Counted from the first letter of the stretch, positions 29,039 to 44,604 are shown. The stretch is DNA of 64,000 nucleotides from Anoplolepis gracilipes (GCF_047496725.1 NC_132972.1:12663001-12727000); one strand, 5' to 3'. Notes: generated by a model from the letters alone, not told the origin. Made by a program: numbers and translations.

Positions 29039-32000
29039 AAATTTTCGGGGAATATAATAAGTTAAAAAATATAAAAAAACATCCTTTATTTCTCAAACAT
29101 TGAAGAAAATGTAATAGGACTTTTCTCAGTTGATTTATGTCTGTAATCTTTATCCATAACATTTAATATCGAAAATCCATAACATTTATAATATCTCCGT
29201 AATATATTAAATTTCCTAATGTATTATTAGTCGAGAGATAATTAATGTTTTGTTTCATATAAAGATCTGTCAGATATTATCGCATTTCTGTGTAAACTTC
29301 CGTCAGATATAACTTGTCACGGTAAATCCGCCGAGTCGAGAGTAATTTAAAGTTCAGATGGGACTGAAAGAAATTGAGTGGATCTAGGGTGGAAGTTTTC
29401 TAATTAATCGACGAAAGCCGGCGTAACGGCCACGGCTGATGAAAAATTCTATCATTCGCTTTCTCCATCAAATCGCCGCTGAGGGAAATACGAAGATGAG
29501 GCTCGAGATTATGGTCGACGGATAGAGACTGCTGGCTGTATAGAAGAGGCGCGGACTCCCTAGCGCGATCGTCTCGATTGAAGCTTTCGCGGGGCCTCGT
29601 TAGAAAGGAATTGCCCCCTTGATCGATACCATCCGCCGAATCTCAGAAACTCATCGAAACTCCCTTGACAAGAAGAAGAGTGCGTGGAATGCAACAAAAG
29701 ACCCATATAAATTAAGGCGCACCCACGCGCGAGCTACACCGAGAGAAAGGGATGGGAGCGATCGACTTCTATCTGTCGACGATTGCTGCTTTATCGGGAA
29801 ACCAATTTTTCATGGAATCGTTCCGGCTTTTGTAACACCTCATATCAGAAATTGTACTCGATACAGAGAGGTACACTTTCCGTTCATGAAATTGTCAATC
29901 CGGTGCAATGTACCAAGATTACAAAGCGCAATCGTTTCCGTGAAGATCAATCGTCGTGAATTTTATTGAATCTCGGCATTAATAATCTCTGCGAAATTAT
30001 TTACTATAAGCATGTTTAAAAAGTGGTAGTAAAAGAAACATTTATAAACATATTTAATTCTATTTTTTATTTCACCAGAATGCGTTTCTGAAACATGTAA
30101 TAATAATAATAATAATCTTAATGGAACTCCTTTATCTGCCTATTAACTTATTTTTACTAATTAATAGTTACATTAAAATTAGGGCATTCAATTTTTCTTC
30201 GATCATCATATTACATTACTTATAAAATATACATTTGATTTTTTTTCCGCACACTCTCATATTCATCTATATATCCACGTAAATATAATATGTTCTTATT
30301 TCAAAATTATTAAATGTTTATATCTCTAACGGAGAAAATAAGTCATATATAATTTCATAAACCTGAATGGAAGAAGTCGATGGCAAACTTATCGAGAACA
30401 GTAATAGAAAATAAAATTAATTTCATCCTAACAAGCTTTTCACGAGTTTGAGGAGTGTGTGTCGAAGACGGAGCGCGCGCCAGCAGTTACTCCGTACTAC
30501 TCTCGGGTAAACTGTACCCGACTCTACGACGGAGCTGTCCGTCGAGATGTAACTTACACGTAGCCACACAACTAACCCCCGAGACCATTTCTCATCCCGA
30601 CTACGCGCGCCGCGGAAGAGATGTGGGTGGCAGTGGCGGGTGTGCGAGGCACGCGATGTCGACGAAAGCAAGGTAGAACCGCCAACCCAGCCAGAAGAAT
30701 CCATTTGACGAAGGTAACGGATGAGGCGAGAAAGTTTGCACGGCGATAACTCATCGTTCACACCTTATTTACCTAGTCGTTCCCGCTTCGCGTAGTCGAT
30801 CGTTCCTATGCCTCTACGATTCGAAAATTGAATTTTAACACGAATTTTCTTTCGAACATCGAATTTCTATTTATATCTCAACAAAATTATTTTCGAAATT
30901 ATCTTTTAATATATTTTAAAACATATATATGCATATATTAATATTTTTGCAGATATCACAGAGTCCGAAAGCTTTAAAATTTTTTCCATAATTCTTCAAA
31001 ATTTTTATTGCTTGTAAAACAGAAAGTGATTATAATAATAAATAAATAAATAAAAAAAATAATATATTGAATGTACAATTTACAATACAATTAATTGTGA
31101 CAGTACATAAATAAAAATTATAATAAATACAAGCATTTTCATTAAGTTTCAGCTTAAGAAATATCAAGCTAAAATTACAATTAAAAATTAATCAATCTTT
31201 CAGGAATGCCGACAAGTTTTAATATCGCACTTGTGTTATTTAGCGATTGAGATTACGAGATATTTCATTCTTGAGAGATCGCGAGTAGGGATAGAGAAAT
31301 GTGATAGTAGAACGAAGCGCAAGTCGTCATCACAGCGCGACTCGGCGACATTCCGGAAGGTTATGCATCATTCCGTCACATATTTATACCTCCGTTCACG
31401 CGCGCGCGCAGAGGATGAGAAGTAAGGGAGAACAGCGTGGCTTATCGCTTCGAAATTGCGGCTAAATCTCTCCCTGGGGTGCAACACGCGGGAAGTTCCG
31501 GGTTTAACAAACGGTTGCTCGCGATGAAATTGCTCGTCGCCAGAACCGGCGCCGGGCAAGAGGAAGTTCTCGACTGTTGTCGCGTGGTTGCATCCACCAG
31601 AAATCCTTGCCGTGTCGTTTTATAATCGCAGCTTTTGTTTTTGTCGTGCTAATAAGAGTGTACGAACTCCGCGGAAATAACGCGATAGCATACACTTGTC
31701 TGATAACGTGGTAAAGATTCTTTTGACATTATGAGCGTCAGATCTCGGCAAAATCTCGTTAACGACATCATGAAATAAGTAATTTTTTTTTTAATTTTCT
31801 TTATCCTTTCTCTGTCAAGTTTTATATTAAAAAAATTTATTTATACATTATAACATATTCAAATTATTTTCAAAACATATATAGTATGCATTTGTATGAC
31901 TGTTAATTAAACTTATACGATAAGATATACAATTGTGAAATAAAAAAATTATATACGTTTTGTACAAAAATTTTATACAAAACAATTTTTAATTTAAATT

Positions 32001-32908
32001 TTGACTTATTTCAGTATAATTATCTCTCTTATATTCAAAATGACACAGTTTAATATCAAAGCAAAATAAATCTATAAATTGCAATTTTCCTTCAAGCATG
32101 ACGTTGTATTTCGAAAGAATTCTACAGATAGCAAATTCATCTTGGTGTTGAACTGAATTCTTCAATTGCGCTTAAAGTTTGTCAGAACATGCAGTATTAA
32201 ATGCGGGAGAATTGATTGTATCGCTGTTAAATGCAACACGGAAGAGCGAGATGCAACATTGATGCAGCAGCAACGAAAACGGGGATTTTACCATGCCCAC
32301 TTTTACGCTTGAATTAACATACTCATTTGTTTCCCCTGAGAGGACACTCGTTTAACCTCGGTGGGTTCGCCGAGCTCCTATACATCGCGAGCTGCAGATG
32401 TAGCCGGATGTACTGGAAGGGCCATATTCCCGGAAGATTATTCACGATGCAGCTCCGTAGCCACTTGATTCCTTGATCTTAGTGCACCAACCACAACAAA
32501 GATTGCATTTGCGCCGCACCGCCATTTTATCTCATTATTGAATGCAACTGTCGTCGACGGGGGTTTAACTTCTTGTTTAAATTGCCACCGGAAGAGAAAA
32601 TGTATTACGCTCGTCCGTCGTCACCAAGTGAAATATTTAATTCGTTTCTTCCACGAAATTGAACACGCGTTTTTCGTGAGCAAATACCGCGGCTTCTGCA
32701 CCATTATTTTTCGTTATTGCGCGTAAAATGAAAATGTACGTGTATTTTGACTTCTTTATATAAACACTTTTATACAATGAATTGTACATCTTAAATATTC
32801 GCATCACAAAACAATACGATTAATTTTATTGCTGAATAATTTTGAGATATACTATTATTTATATTTCAAGATTAAAATAATCAAATTGAATTATAAATAG
32901 TTTTTATT

Positions 32909-32995
32909 AATAGTTGAATCTATCGAAAAGAAAGTGTAAAAATAATATAATTAATTTTATAATAGCTGAATCTATCGAAAAGGAATTGTAAAACG
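32909..32995. repeat. Direct repeat, two copies with 52-bp period
   Basis: AATAGTTGAATCTATCGAAA at 32909 recurs as AATAGCTGAATCTATCGAAA at 32961. Both are followed by a similar A-rich tail ending in TGTAAAA. Confidence 0.8.
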
Positions 32996-34320
32996 ATAGG
33001 ATAAATTTTATTCGCGTTGCAAAATGTGATTTATGTAAATTATGAATCTCTTCCATATTATTTATTGGAAAGTCATTGTGGATTTTTTCCTTTCCTAAGT
33101 GCTGACTCGCACTCTTAAAACACTTCGAAGAGTTTTGAAGTGCATTACCATAAAACACCTGTGGTAAATACATATTTACGCTCGTTATATAAGAGTGTTA
33201 TTTAACTAATAAGAAAAAATAAAAGCGGTATAAAACGTACTATAATAAATTGCAATATTTCAGAGATCTTGATTAATTCGGCTATAATTATTTCAAAATA
33301 CTATTGTACATAAATTAAAATGTTTACTAAACGTTGCTTTTACAGTTTCTTATTAGAGATAGAAAAGTACTCTCTTAACTGGAATAAGTATTATCACTAA
33401 TAAGTAGGTCACAATTATAAATATAGCATTAAAAATTCACTGAAAAAATCAATTAGATATAATATATATCTGATTTTTCAGTAAAATCTTACTGTTATAA
33501 TCAGTACGACATAAGACGGAGGAGCAAACTGTGAGTGATTTCACTGAAGATCGGTGAAATATTCTACTTTTTCACTAATTTTCGGTGAAATCTTATTACT
33601 GCTTTAAGTGATATTTTCATTAATTTATAGTTCAAAAGAATACATATCAGCTGTTGTATATTTAAAGTTAAAAATGTTGATAAAAATTATCAAGTTCAAT
33701 AAAATTAATGTAATTTTTACATACAAAATACAAGGATTTCGGATGCAAGCTAGAAATAAGTATATTGTAATCTGTCATTTGATGGTTATCAAATTGACTA
33801 TAAAGCTCAATAAAAATACAAGAAAAATAATGAAACAAATAAGGAGCCGACGATTTTAACGATTTTAAAACTTATATTTATCTCACAGTGTCATAATGCA
33901 TTCGGATACATATAATTTAAAATATAATAATTATAAAATATATAAAATATAACAATTATAAAATATAATATATAAAAATTCCGAAAATTTACATTTTTCT
34001 GTAAATCATAAGTATACATATTTGTATTTGTATATTAAACTAGATCTGCAAATGAAACTATATTATTGACTTAAATTAAATATATTTTCAATACACTACC
34101 AAAATTCGAACTACTTATATTTTTCTCTGTGATGTTTTTTTCAAAAAACCAAAAATGTCTTTCGAATAAGGTTTATTTAAAACGCAGAAGATTCAGTCAA
34201 TAATAAGTGTTGAAAAACTAATATTATTATATTTTCTTTAAATATATATATTATTATATTTTTTGAGACATATATTATTATATTTTCTTTAGGCATGTAA
34301 ACATTTTTATTATACATTTT

Positions 34321-34381
34321 TCTATACTATACTATTCTATACTATTTTATTATCTATACTATACTATTCTATACTATTTTA
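34321..34381. repeat. Minisatellite, two copies with 32-bp period
   Basis: The unit TCTATACTATACTATTCTAT followed by ACTATTTTA starts at 34321 and again at 34353. It is preceded by ATATTATTATATTTTCTTTA-type repeats from about 34220. Confidence 0.85.
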
Positions 34382-37300
34382 CATTTTTCTTATCTTTTTA
34401 TAGTATAGTCGACGCCACTCTCCAAATCCATTAAGTATTTTTATTGCAAATTTTATCGCTTTCTTATGAAACACGGTTTCTGTCTTTACGCATATCGTCG
34501 CTTATTTTCGCTACGTATCTCAAGTTGATTTCATTGCTGATCAAACATTTATCGTGGAAGTTTGCAAAGTGGCAGAAATCTGAAATCCCCTCATTGCTTA
34601 TATTGCCGCGAAGAGCCCCACGCCGGGCACATTGATGTGCACGCATACACGTGTATGCGCGAATACTTTTCCTTTCCTCGATGGTAGTTTTAGTACCGTA
34701 GGGAGAAATTACCACGGAAAAGCAACCGGAATCATAAAATGTTAGGACCACATGACTCACAGTTTTAAACGGATTCATAGCCGACACGGTTGGTGTTTAT
34801 TCAAAGATCGAGGAAATATATATGCACACAGGATTCATTTCGATTTAATTTATCGTCAGTCGGAAGTAATAGGTAACGATAATGATATAACAATAATTTC
34901 TCTTCGAAATGCATGTATCAAAAAGAAAAGCATCAACTTTTTTAAAAATAAATTAAGCAATAATCGATATAATCGCATATACAATACAATGAAAGAGCAT
35001 ACTACTGCAAGCTAAAAGATAAAAAGATAACTGCCATCCATATAAGCTCATTAAAGCGAAACTAGAAGGATTAAGTAAAAAAAATATTGACGTTTTAAAA
35101 ACTGACAATGTTGAAAAAACGTGCGACACTTGTATGCAGCTATCATAAATACGATAAAAATGACTCCGTGACATAGCGCGCTCGAGCAAAAACAGGAAAA
35201 TTTCGGAAAACGAACGAGAAGTACAAAAAAAAATGTACACGAATAGCAACTCTACCAGAGAGAGTATGAATTTCGCTGTTTCTTTTCCTGACTATAGTCG
35301 AAACTTTAGCGAAGATAAGCATCCGACCTGGGATATAGCGAACACGCCGCGTCTTCCTGACGAAGCGACGTAGACAAGCGGAATAAATTACTTTCTTTAT
35401 TCTCAAACGTAGTTTTCACTCTGGTCCGAATGACCCTCTTCCAGTTTATCTTCGGGCACTGACTCGTCTAGCAGCCGCCGAGAATATCGATTATTTCTGC
35501 GTTCCAACTGGATTGCCCGACACAAAAAAGAAACGGTCGTCTATACGGTACCGAGAAACGGAGCCAGAAAAACATCCGTCGAGGAACATCCATTAAGTAA
35601 TTAATGTTACGGTAACAAGGGCCTGTAAAGAATTGTAATTCACTGTATACAAACGTATATTTATACAGTTTCTGACCTTATCGTTGTAGGTACTATTGAT
35701 TAATATTTCTTTGATCAATCATGTGTAACAATTCATAAAGAAAAATATTAATAATTAAAAATTAATTTTTCTATTACTGAAACGTTAATAAAAGAAGAAA
35801 TAAATATCTTTATATGCTTGCAGAATGAATACTTTACCGTAATATTAATTACTTAATAATGTTCCTTGACAGATGTCTTATCTTAGTTTCGTCTCTCGAT
35901 ATCAAATAGATGATAATTTCCTGACAATCAATTAATTATTTTATTGAAAAATTATAAAAAGAAATTATTTAGTATAAAAAGAAATGTGAAAAGCCTAAAG
36001 TTTACGTTACAGTAGCTGTTTGAGAAACTGTTTAAAAGCAAAGATATTATAATTTTTTAATACGAAAAAGCATTGAACACTCTTTTATGATATGAAAAAA
36101 CTGTAGTGTTTCTCTTATAATTCTTAACTTTTACAGTGTTTATTCAACGAGTTGAGAAACTTCGCGTCTGCTAAGTTTTGTCAACCACACGCGAATGATT
36201 TGGCGCATTGACCAGTTGCGACTATTTTAAGTCGCACGCCGTGTCGAGGATGTCAGCTGTGCTTGACCCAATTTTCCGTTTCTACTTATATCACGGCGAA
36301 GGTAGCGATCTAGAAAACAGACCGGAAATGACCGAAAGAGTAAATTAGTTAACCTAGACGAAGTGACCGAATAACTTCGTCTTCGAAGCGAAATGAATTA
36401 AGCGTGAAGAATAAAGCTCGTTGTCATCGCCTCTTTCACTTCTCGCAGCTCGCTCTAACGTAAAATTAAATTCAATTCGCGCGTCCGCGAAGTAAAATTA
36501 TTCCTCTTGCTTTATGGAGCGTTTCCGTATTCGCTCCTCAGAGTTTTACACTGTCGGTGCGTGCTTGCACTTTTGCTCTCGTCCTGCCACGAAGCGCGAT
36601 ATGTGTCCGTCCACGAAAAAGAGACGAGAGTCGGCAGGACGATCCATCCTAGGCCGAGTGTGTGGCACGAAAGAATATATAGTGTAGAAACGTCACGAAC
36701 TGATGCACGGGCAACATATCTGACTAAAAATTCGTGACCGATAAAGTCATTGTAATATATAAGACTTGACTTGTCTGGTATATGTATGTATATACTGATA
36801 TCTGTACGCAATTTCTCATGTTGATAAGAGATCTACGCAGATATTTGTCTCCGGATCCAATTAACGCGAGTTTGCCTCGATTTTAATCAGAAAAACTCTA
36901 CATAATACAGCAAATGGTTTAAGTATATCACGGTACCTTTTCTCAGAACAGTTACATTAATTAATTTTTTAACTGTGTATTATTACATTCTACTTTTTCT
37001 TCCGTTGTTATTTAAAAATTAAAAACAAAGGAATTAAGAGTAATTATTAATTAAGAATAGTTATTAATAAAAGAAAGATAATTATTAATAAAATTAATAA
37101 TAAAAACTAAAATATTGTTAAGTTTTCAATGTTAAATACTTAATCAAATCCTGTGCTTAAAAATTTTTAATATTATAAATATATTTAATAAACTCATATA
37201 ATTTAAAACTAATGTAATAAATTCAATTTTAAAATATCAAAATTTAATAAGATATGGAATTTAATAAAATATGGAATGGATACATTGTAACTGTAACACA

Positions 37301-38455
37301 GCATTGTAAAGTTATTTACAAAATTTACATTTTATTTTTAATATAAATAACTTGACGAGAGAAAAAGAGATGTGTTAATTTAAATTTTCTTATATAGAGT
37401 TTGTCAAGTAAAAGGAGATAAGCAGAGAGTATATTCTCGCAAATTCTAAATGTCGCCGTACGCTTATCTGTCTGACGATTATGCTCGCTGTATGTTACAC
37501 TTTCCTAACTGCGGTTACTTTGAGAATACAGTTTCACACGCTTGTCGGATAAGCTAGAAGGAAGCAAGCCGTTTATCCGAGACGTTCTTACTCAACCGCA
37601 AACTCGCGAGACGGTCGTCCCGATATATCTCCTGCGTCCAATGATCAAGCAGTTAGACGACTCTTTCTCGGGCCGTCTATTAAGGAACGTCGCCCGGTGT
37701 CCTCTTAGGAACTTGAAATTCGTGTCGCGAATAGAACTTTAGGATTGGAGCGAATAAAAAGCCTCTTCTCTCTCCTCCGTCTCTCCTTTCTTTCTCACTA
37801 TTTCCTTCCTCTCCCGTGGCGCTAGAGGGGTGATATTTATCTTGCTTCCGCGAGTCGGGTGCAGCTCTCTTAAAATTATAGGCGACGCGAGAAAATTTGT
37901 TCCGTCGCGCGCATCTGTACGGTATTCCAACGACAACCTCGGCGAGCAGACCCGGAAATAAGCCGCGCGTCTCCTTTATTGCTCCTTTGCCGATGCTCTT
38001 ATCGCCTTAATTCCGAGCGTGGAGCATTAGAAGACTCTTGTTGCTCGCGTTTACACGCGAACTTTGCGACTTCCCTCTCGTTTCACCTCGCTCGGAAGTA
38101 TTGCATCTTGACCGATTTACGATGATGAAATGCACATCGTAGAAAGATTGGGTGTCTATTGCGAATAAATTGTCTCTCATCTCGTGTGCGAAACTGTATC
38201 ACTCTCTCGCAAATTGCTCTCATTATTAACTAATTTTTATGTGCAACTTTTATATATATAACAAGAATAGGTCTGTGTTGTATTAATAAATACTAGCAGA
38301 AAAAAAATAATCCTATAATATTTCGATAATGTAAGAATAATTATATAATATAACGTATGTTTTAGTTTTTTTTAAAAATTCAAAAACATATATTTATAAA
38401 ACTTTATGTAAATTTCAATTTATTGTTACATTAAAAATTAGAAGATCTCAAAGAA

Positions 38456-38481
38456 AGAAAGAGAGAGAGAGAGAGAGAGAA
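38456..38481. repeat. (GA)n microsatellite
   Basis: A run of about 11 GA units preceded by GAAA units. Confidence 0.9.
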
Positions 38482-39392
38482 ATGCAAAAACATTTTTAAT
38501 TTTTTCGTTTTAATGTACTTTCTGTGAAAAAAATAATTTCTGAAATTCTGAATGTCTTTAAAATTAGAAAATAAATATATAAAACTTACTGCTCCAAAAC
38601 CATAATTGAAATGGGATATATATTAAAATTAAAGAAAAATTAAAATTTTATTTCACAATTAAATGGCATATGGTGTACAATGTTCACTCACAAAAATTAA
38701 ATTAAAGAGAGAAATAGTTCAAACTGCACTTTGTTAAAAATAAAAGTTTTACAAATTTTAATTAAAAATGTATGAGAGACTACACTAATTTTTATTGTAA
38801 ATATGTTTTAGGTTAATAATGTCGGCGATTCTTTCAAAGGACATTTAATTTAGCTTTATACATGCAACCACACAATTTCGCTCTACATCTACATAATCAC
38901 TTTAAGAAATACTTTCAAGACGGGACATTAGTAGACATGTAGTTCGTTAAAACAACGGACGTAATATAACAAAGAGAAAGCGGAAGACTTTACTGCATAT
39001 TTTTTCACGAAGATAGCAAGATTCCATAACTAAGCTCGCGGAACGGACCGACACTGTGACAAAGTATTGCAAGGAATATCGTTCTTTTTGTAAACCGGTC
39101 CTATAGAGAAATTCATCCGATTCAACGCCAAAGCAGCCTCTCGAAGCTCGCCGAAAGAAAAGGCACGACGTAACGCAGCTTTGCTGGAACTGACGCAATG
39201 ATTCTCTCCCTCGAGTACAAGGGAGCTCGCTTATCTTCCTCTACCCCTGTTTGACTCCTCTTTCAGTTTCAAAACCGAACCCTTTGTAGTGGATCTTCGA
39301 TGAAATGCTACCGACAGATGAAATATCATAAGAAAGTAGCAAGTAATTAATGGCAAAAAAAATAAATCATAATATGGATATTTCATTCTATT

Positions 39393-39395
<3 letters not shown>

Positions 39396-39435
<40 letters not shown>
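39396..39435. repeat. (AT)n microsatellite
   Basis: About 20 AT units. Confidence 0.95.
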
Positions 39436-39439
<4 letters not shown>

Positions 39440-41972
39440 AAATTCGCTTAATATTTTAATTGATTATTAGTCATCCTTTTAAAAAAGGTAAGAAACAAAG
39501 ATTTCCTTAACTAAATATTTGACAAAAAATAATGTATTTTATTCTTTCAACATTTATTAATAAAATGTATATCGACATGTTTAGAGTTATTGTGCCACTT
39601 AAAATATGTATTATATAAATAGTAAAGTATATATATATTAATATATATTAAAGGAAAGAGATTGTCTTTTAAAAAAATACTAATACTAATACTAGATGAA
39701 GTTTCGCGCAAATTGTTACATGCATCTTATGCAAAATTTATCTTTTACTGATTATTTATTAAGAAATATCGCATTTGCCTTACTCTTATATTTGCCTCTT
39801 GTAATCACTAATTGACTGCATAATCGCTGTCATTTTGAGAGGATAACGATTCTTTCATAAAATTATCCGCGAAATAAAAAATCGGATATCAAAAGGGAAT
39901 TAAAAAAATGAAAAAGAACTTCGATGGATGTACAGTAGTAGGTACATATACCGACAATATATCGGACTATTTTTATTACTTCCGTGAGTCTCTACCGAGA
40001 CGATGAAAGCACTCTGTAACCAACATGAACGCGCTAACTGCCAGACACTGAGTAGAAGTATTTCTCCTGCAATGTGTGGCAGCCGCAATAAAGCGTTCTA
40101 TCGATTCACGCAACTGTGCTTTATTGATTATCTGATTTCAATATACCTGCCCACTACCAGCGACCGATTGAAATAAACTATCGACATGAAATGAAACTAA
40201 TGTACTGTAATATTAGATATGCTTTATATTCTTGTCATGTTTGATATTATAAAATGATAAGATTTTGACAAGCGATATCATCACAATAATGAAATAACAG
40301 AAGTTAAATCATAATTGAAATAGACAGGTTTAATTTATTTCTATTGACAGAGAGAACAAATATTTAAAATTAATCCTAATCCCTTTTCTCATACGTCACA
40401 TGCTTGCAAAAAATTGTTATCCCTTAGTGCATAATTCTTAAAAGATAAGCAATAATCGTTTCCACATCGAGACATGATATTTCGTTTCGGAATCACGCGT
40501 AATAAAACACGCAATCTCGGTATGTCCTTATATACGTGAGAAGCTATTCAGTTAACGAAGAGGTTGCGGAATTGACGTGTCGTCAGCATTTTGCATTTCC
40601 TTGATGAAAAGCAAATATTGGAGCGCCACGTAACCGTCGAGCACATTGATTATCAAACACATCGAATTGCAGGATATATTTTTCATCAACGTGCGTCATT
40701 CTTCGGCGTTTCACCATTATACATCGAGCAGACACATTTAATGAAAGATAATTTTCGACACAGTATCAACTATATCTTAACGAGCACACTAATTAGAATT
40801 TTATTTATTTGCTTTGATAGATACCACTTATAATAACTCCATGATACATAATATGTTATTTAATATTCTTTTCGCTCCATTTCTATTTAAGAATTCTGTA
40901 TAGATTTCAAAAGTGTTTTCAAACCGGAAGAGATACAAAAAAAGGTTTTATATTAATGTAAAAAATATATTGTAAAAGATATATTTTTATCATGTCTACA
41001 ATTACGATATTTTTTAACAATTGTGATTCATAATAAAAGATTAATGTTTATTACAATTAGAATGGTGGTTTATTATATGTAACTTATAATAAAACAGCAT
41101 TTATTGCAATTATATATTTTATAAATGTTTTTTTTTCTAAAATATTATATAAGATTCATTCTTTTAAGTATCTATATAAAAATAATGTATATGTTATTTC
41201 GTTAGATTTAAAAACTTAAATTATAACTGCGCACCCAAAATAATCAACTATGAAGATATTGGAAATAGATGGCAATTGAGTTCTGTATATTTTTTCATTT
41301 TTTGTCTTAACTTAGAAGTTGGAAGATTTATGGCGCTGATTCGTAACTCTCTTCCCGCAGGCGAAATTAAAAATTCCAAGATTGTTTTATCGTCGTTGTA
41401 CGCTTCATGGCGATACGATATCTCTCGACCTCTCTCGCAAGGGATTGACTATCGCACAAGCTATCTCTCGAAAGCTATCTAGAGCAGAGACGACGACGAT
41501 CGACTGAAGTACCACGATGGTTTCTTCTTGTGAGAAAGGAAAAAAGAGCAAACAGAAGACATTTGCTCCTCTTACGTTAGGCTGTTTGATTCTTTCGAGA
41601 GTACACCTCGCAATAGCGAGTATTATGTCTAGGAGGAAAGAAGCTCAAAGATGAATTCTTCGGCGAAGCGACGTATCGCTTTCCTATCGGTGACAAAGTT
41701 TATACTGTATGTTATCAAAAGTTTATATCGTATAAATGTATCTATAATATGTTTTGTGTCTGTTATTTTTCTCTTTTCTTGATACGTTATCAAAACTGAT
41801 ATTGTGTAGAAAATGATTGTCGTCGCGAAATCCGTAATAATTTGTGCGAAAGAATTATCAGCGTGTATTACCTACACAGCTTTCACTTTAGACGCTATAT
41901 CGTTTCTAATAAGTAATTTGTGACAACTCTCAATAATTTCCGCGATAATTAGATTTACAATTTCAAAAATCG

Positions 41973-42919
41973 AAAGGCTATAGCCGGATAAGCATACTAA
42001 AAGTGCCCCCGACGAGTTTTTAAATAACATATAGTCTGTCATATCCTCACTGTAAAAAAAAATTTTCCTCAAAATTTCAGCTCTCTAACTCTATTATTTT
42101 CTGAGTTAGCAAAAAAAAAGTTATTTTTAGTTTTTATTTTTCTTTTCTGTAAATATTTGAGATAATATCGATTTTTTAACATGTTCCCATTGAGATTCAA
42201 TCACTAAACTTTTATAGAATACTCTTTTTATATGTCTCAATACTCTCAAATTTTTTCATTTTTTTCGAGTTGGTGCAACATGATGAAAAAAAATGGAAAA
42301 TCTTTTTTTTATTATTTTTTGATAATAGGACGGAAAAATATTTATTTTCAGTAATTATAATAATTGTAATAGTTATAATTATACTGCAGGATAAAAATAT
42401 TTTTTATGCAAAATTTTTTATACAATTTAAAAGTTGTATTTGTGAAAATTGTTTTTACATAAAATATATTTCTATTTTACAGTGTAATTATAACTATTAC
42501 AATTATTATTAATATTATCATTACTATTATAATTATTACAAGAAAAATAAATAATTTTCCGTCTTATTATCAAAAAATAATTAAAAAAAGAATTTTTAAA
42601 AGGATTGTTAAAAAGGCCATTTCTTAATTTCAATCTTTTTTAAAAAATCGAGCTTTTATTCGATATTAATGAAAAAATATTTTTTTGTCTTTTGTTGATA
42701 AATGTCCAGAAAAAAATCGATATGGGTTCACTTCAAATATTTACAGAAAAGAAAAATAAAAACTGAAAATAACATTTTTCTCGATAACTCAGAAAATAAT
42801 AGAGTTAGAAAGCTGAAATTTTGAGGAATTTTTTTTTTACAGTAAGGACATGACAGACTAAATGTTATTTCAAAACTCGTCAGGGGCACTTTTAGTATGC
42901 TTATCCGGCTATAGCCTTT
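41973..42919. mobile_element. End-to-end palindromic (fold-back) element, about 947 bp
   Basis: The left end AAAGGCTATAGCCGGATAAG (from 41973) is mirrored by the complementary right end finishing at 42919. Symmetry continues through the whole length around a centre near 42446. Examples are the CTCAAAATTTCAGCT block near 42068 with its complement near 42815, and TTTTTTGATAATAGGACGG near 42313-42331 with its complement near 42561-42579. The arms differ by scattered substitutions and small indels. No transposase frame is present. A fold-back or giant-MITE origin is inferred from the structure. Flanking duplication is not clear. Confidence 0.8.
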
Positions 42920-44573
42920 TAAGTGACATTTTACATTCACCACATCTATTGTTAAAATTCATGTTTTAAAAACTGAGACGTAATCTCTATCATTTTTTCA
43001 AACTAAACATATTATTTTATGCGTAATGCAACTCAGCTTTTTTTACAGAATGGATTACTTGAATTTTGTAACAAAAATATAGGCTTTGAGAAATCAAATA
43101 GTAAATTATTTTGCTCGCATATGTATGTAATGCATATAAACATTTGATGTTTGATGGATAGCTCAAGTTATTCACTAACATAACATAATGAAATATCTGT
43201 AGCTATTAACATAATTGAAAACATACATAGCTCAAAATCAGTATAAACATAATAATTAATAATTTAGAGTGATAATTAATGCATAGCTAATTATTGTATA
43301 ATAATAGCATAATAGCATAAATAACTTCATAATTTATGATTATTATACTAATCAATTGTGTGCGTTTAAGTAGAAATACAGATATGTTTCATTGAAGCGG
43401 ACACTGATAAATAAAATATTTATACATCTATATAAAAAATTTCCTTAATGTTTTGATAAAATAGATTATTACTATCGTTATTGATTATCGATATTAAAGT
43501 CGAATAGTTAGTTTACAGATTCTATGTACAAAAATTTCCTGTTTGACTTTGAAATATTGTATTTGCATGTATGTATAAATGTATATAATATACATTGAAG
43601 CTTTTCGTTAGATATAATAAAAATTTATTAAAAGATCTATCAAATAATATGAAGAATACTTCAAAAAATGCGCGAATAGTTTTAAATAAACATAATACAC
43701 GACTAATTAACCGAGTACCATGTCAAAAAAGAAACTTTTTCACACAGAATTTCTCAAATGGCTTCAACTAACTCCGGCCTTAGGGGTGGTCTCGGGTAAA
43801 AGCCAGAATTACCAAACATCGCGATGAAAATACGGTAAACTCTTAGAAAGTTAAGAAGTGACTAAACATGTGTCATCCGCGTCGAAACGTAATAATACTA
43901 CTTTAAAGTATTTCACGACTTTCTCTGTAATATTGCAGAGCTATTCAAAGGCAGTATTTTATTGCGGAAAATATGTGATGCTTTCTGCTGAATGCATTTT
44001 TATTACTACAGCAAACTGCCGCTACGAAGAAATAGTATAACCATAATATCGATCAAGTTAATATATCATTATATTGCTGGTACTTACAATCGTGAACAGA
44101 TTTCTCCATAATTTTGAAAAATCATTCTTAATCAATGCGTAAAAATTAAATTGATATATAATTTATTCATATGATTTGTATTTAACTTTTAATTAAATAT
44201 ACGTATACTTTCTATTTTTTTAATTTAGAAATTTCTCATATAGTCTCAATTATTCCATTATTCTGAGCATGTTTAATATTCTTGCTCTATCAAAGAAAGT
44301 ATTATCACTTATTAAAATTAAAATTTTCTCTTTTATGTTTATGTTTATAATATATCATTGTTTATATAAAGCTTCTTCAAATATTCAAAACTATTTTTTT
44401 TAATATTAAATTCATATTATTTTGCATTATTTATTTATAATCAAATAAAAGTGAATGATATCGCCAGCGATGAAATAATTCGAAAGGTATATTGGTTAAG
44501 CGACCAAACTGGCAGAGTTAAGCTTATATTCTTTTATTCGATGTTAAAACAAGTTTCTCATAACAGCGACAAC

Positions 44574-44604
44574 GTTTCGACCTGTGGTTTAGGTCCTTAT
44601 CAAG
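44574..44604 (-). ncRNA. Degenerate hammerhead-ribozyme-like motif, left arm
   Basis: Read on the minus strand: CTTGATAAG, a five-pair stem GACCT/AGGTC closed by AAACCAC, then GAAAC. This is the layout of the hammerhead core (CUGAUGA, stem II, GAAA). The catalytic-core box is altered (UUGAUAA instead of CUGAUGA), so activity is unlikely. Confidence 0.4.
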
